A DNA stretch of 11,879 bases. Source: JALOAT01 sp041677345. Lineage in GTDB: Bacteria > Pseudomonadota > Gammaproteobacteria > Thiohalomonadales > Thiohalomonadaceae. The position numbers and the translations under genes were made by a program. The notes under the pieces are model-generated. The model was not told where the DNA came from. It did no database searches and worked only from the letters and a program-made list of their open reading frames with translations. The stretch spans positions 1 to 11,879 of the forward strand of contig JBAYQE010000081.1 of NCBI GenBank assembly GCA_041677345.1, written 5' to 3'. This document shows, piece by piece, positions 7,801 through 11,879 of the stretch (positions within the stretch are counted from its first letter, which is position 1; every line of letters starts with the position of its first letter).

Positions 7801-8559
7801 GACGTGGTGGTGATCGATGCCCGTGATGGGGAGGCGTCAGCGCGCCAACGCTGGCAGGTAGTCACGGAACTGGAGGTGGTGTTCGGCGAGCAGGTCCGCA
7901 TCGCGGGCTACGGCCTGGAAGGGCGGCTGGGCGGCGCCATCACCATCCTGGAACCGCTGCGCGGGGTGGCTACCGCCCGCGGCGAAGTGAATGTGCTCGA
8001 CGGCAAGTACGAGGCCTACGGCCAGAGCCTCACTATTGCCCAGGGTCGCCTCATCTATGCCAATGCCCCGCTGGGGAACCCGGGGGTCGATTTCCGCGCT
8101 GTGCGCCAGGAGGAGGATGTCACCGTGGGCATTACCGCCACCGGACGGCTGCGCAGCCCCGAGGTGCGGCTGTATTCCGAGCCGCCCATGGACGACAGTC
8201 AGATCCTTGCCTGGCTGGTACTGGGACGGCCCATCGACGATGCCACCCGTGAAGAGGCCGACCTGTTGCAGCGTGCTGCCGTCTCCCTGGGTCTGGCGGG
8301 AGGTACCAGCCTGGCCGAAGACATTGCCGGCGAGTTCGGGGTGGATGTGGTGCAGGTGGAGGCGAGCACCCAACGCCAGGAGGCGGCACTGGTACTCGGC
8401 AAATACCTGTCGCCGCGGCTGTACGTGCAATACGCGGTGGGCCTGTTTCAGGCGCAGGATTCCGTGCGTGTACGCTATCGCCTGTCCGAGCACTGGACCC
8501 TGGAGGCCCAGAGTGGCACCCGGTCCAGCGCCGACATCCTCTACACCATTGAGAAATGA
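4822..8559 (+). CDS. tamB: TamB, inner-membrane/periplasmic translocation and assembly protein
   Basis: TamB (about 1245 residues; E. coli 1259) is anchored in the inner membrane and spans the periplasm as a long beta-rich groove. It partners with TamA and is implicated in autotransporter assembly and phospholipid transport to the outer membrane. The N-terminus MRRLLLIALAVGLLVITALG is a signal anchor. The middle is long, repetitive, low-identity beta structure. The C-terminal DUF490/TamB domain is unmistakable: DGKYEAYGQ (about 1060-1068), GNPGVDFRAVRQEEDVTVGI (from about 1085), and SEPPMDDSQILAWLVLG (from about 1119). The ATG at 4822 overlaps the tamA stop by one base, indicating translational coupling. 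GTG 4786, with a strong ribosome binding site, is an alternative that adds 12 residues. A run of nine G residues at 6766-6774 encodes Gly-Gly-Gly and could be a slippage site. Codon use is uniform, with no sign of transfer. Confidence 0.95.
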   Translation: MRRLLLIALAVGLLVITALGAWLLATEAGLRYAVGRVDGLADTALSARQWRGRLLGPVYAEGLQLDIPAARVSAAEAMFDWQPLALLRGRLVIDPVEASDVRVTLQAPRDEAPADGRGRLPVLFTSAGLKGRVEGLSVTDATGVVVLAPSDVTLAAVLHHDLSLTLEQAVLDHPQGRFEATGRLGLEDEAALDLETVWRVQRPDMVPLQGQGSLRGVFARPEIDQQLLTPWQARLQGSLAWRDGPLRWEAHLALARGVLADLDPAWPELRLSGALQGSGTGHALALSTTLDLHEPSAGAWRAEAVVRHDVTAWMLPRLLLVRQDGAGRVEGEGQLRLGDDGLAELSLAWQDLGWPAAEPASRSPAGTLEVRGHPDAWTLAGEAVLEQAGHPPGRVDLEGLGDRHHLSLERLRADWLGGRVQGGGQVHWSPALRFEGELALSRLNPGHLAPQWPGKVDAKLALGGTWSEATGREVRVDMRSLGGELRGHALGGKASLSYMPGKLDIRELVLTSGTARFTASGSLAQSLDLQLALQAKDLDHVLPELHGALTADARLRGDVEAPQLQAGAEGSGLQWQGRQVADLMLNAELDVSGRVPSHLALSAGGVEVSGLRAAAVTLSGTGTPAAHTLTLAMQLAPGEVDMALAGSYGGGTWQGLLRDGRWRGDAGVWTQQAPAPLRVSAEGAQLDQACFAQVPARLCLAGSAGHAGITAQAQVERVPMALFKPLLPRRDLAISGELNGGFDLRYGDGLHRLRADLHAAAGELRLDLPGDEAFTTTYHRLSLAAQGDEDGLHLRAAAEMKDGDFARAEARLPGWRPGMALSGDLMLDGRLQASMGQLMWVSLFVPEVIIPDGRVEADLQLRGTASRPVIDGSTDLVGGTIAIPLLGIELGELRVFARGDPAGGMQLSATARSGPGSVQVSGTAGRGPQGWQADLRVHGKDFQAVRLPMGEALATPDLTLRAEDGVIRVGGRVLIPQARVNFEDVSAPAQVSSDVVVIDARDGEASARQRWQVVTELEVVFGEQVRIAGYGLEGRLGGAITILEPLRGVATARGEVNVLDGKYEAYGQSLTIAQGRLIYANAPLGNPGVDFRAVRQEEDVTVGITATGRLRSPEVRLYSEPPMDDSQILAWLVLGRPIDDATREEADLLQRAAVSLGLAGGTSLAEDIAGEFGVDVVQVEASTQRQEAALVLGKYLSPRLYVQYAVGLFQAQDSVRVRYRLSEHWTLEAQSGTRSSADILYTIEK
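6766..6774 (+). repeat. G9 homopolymer within tamB
   Basis: Nine consecutive G residues read as GGG GGG GGG in the tamB frame (about residues 649-651). Gain or loss of one G would frameshift and truncate TamB at about half length. It is also a common site of sequencing error; the frame is intact in this sequence. Confidence 0.9.
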
Positions 8560-8601
8560 TGCCGATACAGGAGTTGATCGCCACTGATAATGTGATGCGC
8601 T

Positions 8602-8607
8602 TATAGT
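8602..8607 (+). promoter_or_regulatory. Possible -10 box upstream of parA-like gene
   Basis: TATAGT matches five of six -10 consensus bases and lies about 105 bp before the parA-like start codon, in the first AT-richer stretch after tamB. No good -35 sits 16-18 bp upstream; TTGATC is 22 bp away. Treat as tentative. Confidence 0.25.
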
Positions 8608-8645
8608 GTAAACCGTGTCCTGGTTAGCGAAAATTGCCACGGTGC

Positions 8646-8686
8646 CGGGCGAGTGCCCGTGCGTGATGTCGTCCCGCGGCCGCGGG
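8646..8686. repeat. Two short inverted repeats between tamB and parA-like gene
   Basis: CGGGC-GAGT-GCCCG (8646-8659) can form a 5-bp hairpin, and CCCGCGGCCGCGGG (8673-8686) is a perfect 14-bp palindrome. Neither is followed by a T-run. They lie 27 bp or more upstream of the parA-like start codon, where a terminator for tamAB, an operator or a leader structure could sit. The function is not shown by the sequence. Confidence 0.4.
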
Positions 8687-8712
8687 TACTCTAGTGAACA
8701 CACCGGAACCCC

Positions 8713-9528
8713 ATGTTCGATACGCTGAAGTTCTTGTGGAAGAACAAGCCGGCCCACAGCGACACCCAGCCCGCTGTAGGCGTGCCGCCGGTCGCGCGCC
8801 CGACGAACGTGCACTCGGTGGGCGTGCATTCGGACGACATGCATCCGATAGTGGCGGTACGCCCGCGGCGCATCCTGGTGGCTAACGGCAAGGGCGGCTG
8901 CGGTAAGACCACCATCGCCACCAACCTGGCGGGCTCGCTGGCTGCGCGCGGGCGCATGACCGCGCTGCTCGATTACGACCCGCAGGGTTCCAGCATGCAA
9001 TGGCTGAGCGTGCGCCGGAATGCACCGCCCATCCACGGCGTGGCCGCTCATCGGCCGCCGGGGGCGGGCATGACCCGCACCTTCGCGCTGCGCCTGCCCC
9101 TGGGCACCGAGCGCGTGATCCTCGACGTGCCCGCGGGCATTCATGGCCTCCAACTGATCGACCTGCTGCGTGATGTGGACGTCATTGTCATCCCCGTGAT
9201 GCCCTCGGCCATCGACATCCATGCCGCCGCGCGCTTCATCCAGGAATTGCTGCTCACCGGCAAGGTGCGCGCCCGCTCGGTACAGGTGGGTGTGGTGGCC
9301 AACCGCGTCAAGGAAAACTCCCACGCCTTCAAGAACCTGCAGCGCTTCCTGTCCACGCTGTCCATCCCCTTCATCACGCGCCTGCGCGACTCCGAAAATT
9401 TTGTCACGGCCGCGGAGACCGGAATTTCCATCAGCGAACTCCCCAAGGCCCACCGCCGCGACCTGCTGCTGTGGGAGGAACTGGTGCGCTGGGTGGAAGG
9501 TGAACCGCCGCTGCGTCGCGAGCGTTAA
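8713..9528 (+). CDS. Orphan ParA/MinD-family ATPase
   Basis: This is a 271-residue P-loop ATPase of the ParA/MinD superfamily, which position DNA or large protein assemblies through ATP-driven dimerisation. The deviant Walker A KGGCGKTT is at 60-67 with the signature lysine K60, the switch-I/Walker A' segment LLDYDPQGS at 85-93, and the Walker B-like VILDVPAG at 135-142. The first roughly 50 residues precede the ATPase fold: MFDTLKFLWKNK could be an amphipathic helix, followed by a Pro/Val/His-rich low-complexity linker. There is no C-terminal MinD-type membrane helix that I can see. No parB-like partner gene or obvious parS site is nearby, so the cargo is unknown; chromosome or plasmid partition is not supported by context. 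The ATG at 8713 has only a weak GGAA ribosome binding site. The neighbours are tamB upstream (153 bp) and REP elements downstream. Confidence 0.88.
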   Translation: MFDTLKFLWKNKPAHSDTQPAVGVPPVARPTNVHSVGVHSDDMHPIVAVRPRRILVANGKGGCGKTTIATNLAGSLAARGRMTALLDYDPQGSSMQWLSVRRNAPPIHGVAAHRPPGAGMTRTFALRLPLGTERVILDVPAGIHGLQLIDLLRDVDVIVIPVMPSAIDIHAAARFIQELLLTGKVRARSVQVGVVANRVKENSHAFKNLQRFLSTLSIPFITRLRDSENFVTAAETGISISELPKAHRRDLLLWEELVRWVEGEPPLRRER

Positions 9529-9536
9529 ATCGAAAT

Positions 9537-9616
9537 CTTGCAGGAGCGGGCTCAGCCCGCGATTTCCATTTCTACGCGGCGGTTGAAAACCATCGCGGCC
9601 TGAGGCCGCTCCTACG
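9537..9616. repeat. REPIN copy 1 (inverted pair of REP palindromes)
   Basis: The left arm is CAGGAGCGGGCTCAGCCCGC, with a perfect hairpin GCGGGC-TCA-GCCCGC (9546-9560). The right arm is the inverted element, read on the minus strand as GTAGGAGCGGCCTCAGGCCG, with stem 9595-9609. A spacer of about 32 bp joins them. The GTAGGAGCGGC...TCA...GCCGCGA pattern is that of Pseudomonas/Stenotrophomonas-type REP sequences mobilised by RAYT (TnpA-REP) transposases. A second copy lies 199-200 bp downstream. The position, just past the parA-like stop and in an intergenic space, is typical of REPs. Confidence 0.85.
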
Positions 9617-9640
9617 GCGACGATGCACCACCCTGCATCC

Positions 9641-9666
9641 GTGGGAGCGAGCTTCCGCTTGCGACA
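9641..9666 (+). repeat. Single REP element
   Basis: GTGGGAGCGAGCTTCCGCTT followed by GCGACA carries the GTGGGAGCG head and a stem GCGAGC/GCTTGC with one G-U pair. It is a diverged REP of the same general type as the flanking pairs and lies between them. Confidence 0.65.
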
Positions 9667-9681
9667 GCATGCGGCTGCCCA

Positions 9682-9730
9682 AGAACGAGAAGGGCCAGTT
9701 CGGTACTTCTTGTTCTGATCCCAAACTGGC
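9682..9730. repeat. Interleaved inverted repeats, possible H-type pseudoknot
   Basis: Stem A pairs AGAACGAGAAG (9682-9692) with CTTCTTGTTCT (9706-9716), 11 pairs including one G-U. Stem B pairs GCCAGTT (9694-9700), inside the loop of stem A, with AACTGGC (9724-9730), downstream of stem A. The two stems can coexist only as a pseudoknot, with connecting segments of 1, 5 and 7 nt, or else form alternatively. It is not part of the REP sequence. The function is unknown. Confidence 0.5.
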
Positions 9731-9735
9731 AACCG

Positions 9736-9816
9736 CGTGAAGGAGCAGGCTCAGCCTGCAATTTCCATTTCCACCGCCGCGGTTGAAAACTTATCCCGGC
9801 CTGAGGCCGCTCCTAC
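9736..9816. repeat. REPIN copy 2 (inverted pair of REP palindromes)
   Basis: The left arm is AAGGAGCAGGCTCAGCCTGC, with stem GCAGGC-TCA-GCCTGC (9745-9759). The right arm, inverted, has the stem CGGCC-TGA-GGCCG (about 9797-9809) and ends CTCCTACG. It shares with copy 1 the arms and the spacer words ATTTCCATTT and GCGGTTGAAAAC. Several stem changes are compensatory between the two arms of one hairpin (GCGGGC/GCCCGC versus GCAGGC/GCCTGC), which points to selection on hairpin structure. Confidence 0.85.
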
Positions 9817-9841
9817 GTTTGCCGCCCACGGAGGGCCGCCA

Positions 9842-10609
9842 TCAATCTCCGGGAACAAACACCGGCCCGTAAGGCCCCGCCACGGCCTTGACGGGGTGGC
9901 CGTACAGCGCCCCCAGGTTTTCTTCCGTCAGCATCTCCGCCGTCGTCCCCGCGGCCCAGCGCCCGTCGCCGTAGAGGAGCAGCACCCGATCGCACCAGCG
10001 CGCGGCGAGGCCCGGGTCGTGCAGGGACATGATCACGCTGCGGCCGCTGTCGGCGAGGGCGCGGAACCTGGTCAGCACGCCCACGCCGTGGCGCAGGTCG
10101 AGATGATTGATGGGCTCGTCCAGCAGCAGCACTGCCGAGTCCTGGGTGAGCAGGGTGGCGACGGCCAGGCGGCGGCGCTCGCCGCCCGAGAGCCGGGCCA
10201 CGCTGCGCGCTTCCAGTTCAGCCATGTCCACCGCGGCCAGGGCGGCGCGCGCCAGGGCCCGGTCTTCGCTGCTGTCGGCGGCCCACAAGCCTTGGTGGGG
10301 ATGGCGGCCGAGCAGGGCGGTTTCCAGCACCGTGGCCGGGAAGGGGTCGGCGTTGTCCTGGGGCAGCAGGCCGAGGTGACGGGCGAGGGCGCGGCGGCGC
10401 CATTGGGACAGGGGGCGGCCGTCGTAATACACGCGCCCGGCCTGTGGTTCCCTCAGGCCGACGAGGGTGTGCAGCAGGGTGGTCTTGCCGGCACCGTTCC
10501 GGCCGAGCAGGGCCCAGCACTCGCCCGGTGCGAAGGCGAGGTCGAGGTCCGCGCACAGGGTGCGGCCCGCCACCGCGAGGCTGAGGCCTTCCGCGCGCAG
10601 GGTGCTCAT
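9842..10609 (-). CDS. btuD: ABC transporter ATP-binding protein, BtuD/FecE family
   Basis: This 255-residue cytoplasmic ATPase would power an inner-membrane importer of the vitamin B12/siderophore/heme class. All ABC motifs are present: Walker A GRNGAGKTT (36-44), Q-loop Q84, signature LSGGE (140-144), Walker B VLLLDEP (160-166), D-loop NHLD (168-171) and H-loop H197. The start codon overlaps the stop codon of the permease gene (ATGA), so the two are translationally coupled. The BtuD assignment rather than FecE, FhuC or HmuV rests on the pairing with a FecCD permease and on the B12-regulated genes elsewhere in the window; motifs alone do not settle the substrate. No substrate-binding protein gene follows. 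The 3' end faces the REPIN block. Confidence 0.85.
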   Translation of the reverse strand: MSTLRAEGLSLAVAGRTLCADLDLAFAPGECWALLGRNGAGKTTLLHTLVGLREPQAGRVYYDGRPLSQWRRRALARHLGLLPQDNADPFPATVLETALLGRHPHQGLWAADSSEDRALARAALAAVDMAELEARSVARLSGGERRRLAVATLLTQDSAVLLLDEPINHLDLRHGVGVLTRFRALADSGRSVIMSLHDPGLAARWCDRVLLLYGDGRWAAGTTAEMLTEENLGALYGHPVKAVAGPYGPVFVPGD

Positions 10610-11583
10610 CGCCCGCTCCGCGTCAGCAGGTACAGGAAAACGGGCACGCCCAGCAGCGCCGTGAGCACGCCCACGGGCAGTTGCTGCGGCGCGAGCGCGG
10701 TGCGCGCCAGGGTGTCGGCGGCGGTGAGCAGGGCGCCGCCGGCCAGCACGCTGGCGGGCAGCAGCATGCGGTGATCGCTGCCCGCCAGCAGGCGCAGCAG
10801 GTGGGGGATGATGAGGCCCACGAAGCCGATGCTTCCGCCCAGGGTCACGGCGGCGGCGGTGAGCAGGGAGGCGACCAGATACAGGTGCAGGCGCAGCCGG
10901 CCCACGCTCACCCCCAGGGCACCGGCCTGCAGTTCGCCACGGGCCAGTAGGTTCAGGTCGCGGGCGAAGGGCAGGGTGGCGGCGACGCCCACCGCCAGCA
11001 CCGCGAGTCCGGCACCCGGGAAGCCCGCCTGCGACAGGTCGCCCATGAGCCAGAACAGCATGCCGCGCAGCGGCGCATCCGGGGCGAGGGTGAGCAGCAG
11101 GTTGATGCCCGCGCCCCAGCCCGCGGCCATGACCACGCCGGTGAGCAACAGCCGCGTGGGTGAACGTTCACCACGGCTGTGGGCCAGGCCGAATACGAGC
11201 ACGATGGAGGCGAGCGCGCCGAAGAAGGCGCCGGCGGTGACGCTGATGCCCGCGACGCCCAGCAGCAGCGCGAGCAGGGCGCCCACGGCCGCGCCGCCGG
11301 AGACGCCCAGGACGTAAGGGTCGGCCAGGGGATTGCCGAGCAGCACCTGCATGAGTGCCCCGGCCAGGGCCAGCAGGCCTCCCACGGCGAAGGCGGTGAG
11401 GGCGCGCGGCAGGCGCAGTTCCAGCACCACGTCCCGGGCCAGGCCCGGCTCCCCGCCCAGGGCGGCGAACAGCTCGGCGGGGGAGAGGGCCACGCTGCCC
11501 GCGGCCAGCGCGGCGAGCAGGCTCGCCAACGCCAACAGGGCGAGCAGGGGCAGCAGTGCAGAGGCCGCCAGGCGAGGTGTCAT
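10606..11583 (-). CDS. btuC: ABC transporter permease, BtuC/FecCD family
   Basis: This 325-residue (E. coli BtuC: 326) polytopic inner-membrane protein belongs to the FecCD family, whose members have about ten membrane helices. Landmarks are an N-terminal membrane helix from about residue 9, RLPRALTAFAVGGLLALAGA (57-76), the family block GNPLADPYVLGVSGGAAVG (83-101), and GSIGFVGLIIPHLLRLLAG (about 243-265), which includes the coupling region to the ATPase. The ATG at 11583 gives the family-typical start; an in-frame ATG at 11670 would add 29 unlikely polar, Cys-rich residues. The ribosome binding site is weak. It overlaps btuD by four bases. Substrate could be cobalamin, an iron-siderophore or heme; B12 is favoured only by neighbourhood. 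No cobalamin riboswitch is visible in the 98 bp upstream. Confidence 0.85.
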   Translation of the reverse strand: MTPRLAASALLPLLALLALASLLAALAAGSVALSPAELFAALGGEPGLARDVVLELRLPRALTAFAVGGLLALAGALMQVLLGNPLADPYVLGVSGGAAVGALLALLLGVAGISVTAGAFFGALASIVLVFGLAHSRGERSPTRLLLTGVVMAAGWGAGINLLLTLAPDAPLRGMLFWLMGDLSQAGFPGAGLAVLAVGVAATLPFARDLNLLARGELQAGALGVSVGRLRLHLYLVASLLTAAAVTLGGSIGFVGLIIPHLLRLLAGSDHRMLLPASVLAGGALLTAADTLARTALAPQQLPVGVLTALLGVPVFLYLLTRSGR

Positions 11584-11681
11584 GCAAACAGTCCCATCCA
11601 GGGCCGCCGAGCTGCAAAGCTTGCAGAGCTGTTCACATCCAGAATCTCCGCGCCCTCCGCGTTGCAGCACAGGGACAAGGT
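11584..11681 (-). other. Gap between the HAD phosphatase gene and btuC
   Basis: This 98-bp spacer holds one small hairpin, CTGCAA-AGC-TTGCAG (11612-11626). I see no convincing promoter, terminator or B12 box in it. It is compatible with the phosphatase and importer genes being cotranscribed, but does not prove it. Confidence 0.35.
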
Positions 11682-11879
11682 CTAGCCGTTCCCGACGGCG
11701 CCGAAGTCCTGCCCGCGCAGACTGATCACCGGCCAGCCCTTGGCGCGGGCGTGGTCGAGCAGGGTGTCGTCCGGGTCCACAGCCACCGGGTTGTCCACCC
11801 GCTCCAGCAGCGGCAGGTCGTTATGGGAATCGCTGTAGAACCAGGCCCCCGCCAGGTTGAAGCCCGTGGTCGCCAGCCA
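11682..11879 (-). CDS. HAD-IB family phosphatase, C-terminal part
   Basis: Only the last 65 codons are in the window; the gene begins beyond the right edge. The fragment carries FYSDSHNDLPLLERVDNPVA, which contains the conserved SDSxxD metal-binding motif of HAD subfamily IB hydrolases (phosphoserine-phosphatase-like). It is followed by the characteristic VAVDPDDTL...A...GWPVISLR tail and a TAG stop at 11684-11682. Members act as cytoplasmic phosphomonoesterases; the substrate cannot be read from this part. The catalytic DxDxT motif would lie outside the window. Some cobalamin pathways use a HAD-type phosphatase, but nothing in the fragment identifies this one as such. It is on the same strand as btuCD, 98 bp upstream. 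Confidence 0.8.
   Translation of the reverse strand, partial: WLATTGFNLAGAWFYSDSHNDLPLLERVDNPVAVDPDDTLLDHARAKGWPVISLRGQDFGAVGNG

Noticed and set aside
8557..8606. Short peptide frame beginning MMPIQELIATDN after tamB
   Set aside because: Sixteen codons, no ribosome binding site beyond the tamB end, no supporting context.
8713..9528. Plasmid or chromosome partition locus
   Set aside because: No ParB, parS-like sites, replication initiator or other plasmid gene is present; the neighbours look like ordinary chromosome.
7837..9732. A 631-residue minus-strand frame across the end of tamB and the parA-like gene
   Set aside because: It lies opposite two genes with clear family motifs and shows none of its own.
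9537..9816. CRISPR array
   Set aside because: The repeated units are inverted palindromic pairs with only two full copies and conserved spacers, which fits REPINs and not CRISPR.
9737..10774. A 345-residue plus-strand frame starting in REPIN copy 2
   Set aside because: It begins in a repeat and runs antisense to btuD; its His/Gln/Gly-rich translation is a shadow of the ABC ATPase gene.

Overview
This GC-rich window (about two thirds G+C by eye) reads as chromosomal DNA of a Gram-negative proteobacterium, most likely a gammaproteobacterium. It carries an outer-membrane translocation module (TamA/TamB), a TonB energy transducer, a cobalamin riboswitch and REP/REPIN-type palindromes. I cannot name the genus from the sequence.

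Layout, left to right. (1) A plus-strand LDH-like malate dehydrogenase gene (48-1013), with a strong ribosome binding site and a possible -10 box at the window edge. (2) A convergent minus-strand pair, tonB and a PduO-type cob(I)alamin adenosyltransferase gene (2433 to 1118), 2 bp apart. It is headed by a canonical cobalamin riboswitch (about 2720 to 2528) and a near-ideal sigma-70 promoter whose expected start point falls on the 5' edge of the riboswitch. (3) About 300 bp with no assigned function. (4) A plus-strand tamA-tamB operon with overlapping ends (3083-8559). (5) A 153-bp gap with two hairpins and a possible -10 box. (6) A plus-strand orphan ParA/MinD-type ATPase gene (8713-9528). (7) A 313-bp intergenic block holding two almost identical inverted REP pairs, a single REP, and between them two interleaved inverted repeats that could form a pseudoknot. 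(8) A minus-strand btuC-btuD type ABC importer pair with an ATGA overlap, preceded by the 3' end of a HAD-IB phosphatase gene that runs off the right edge.

The clearest theme is corrinoid handling. The riboswitch places a TonB protein (energy for outer-membrane uptake) and the enzyme that makes adenosylcobalamin under B12 control. The importer at the right end is plausibly the inner-membrane step, although that family also moves iron-siderophores and heme. No BtuB receptor, BtuF binding protein or second riboswitch is visible here. TamA/TamB serve outer-membrane biogenesis, and nothing in the sequence ties them to B12.

I found no convincing undescribed multi-gene system. The points most worth a second look are the interleaved repeats between the REPINs, the orphan ParA, the B12-controlled tonB, and a G9 homopolymer inside tamB.
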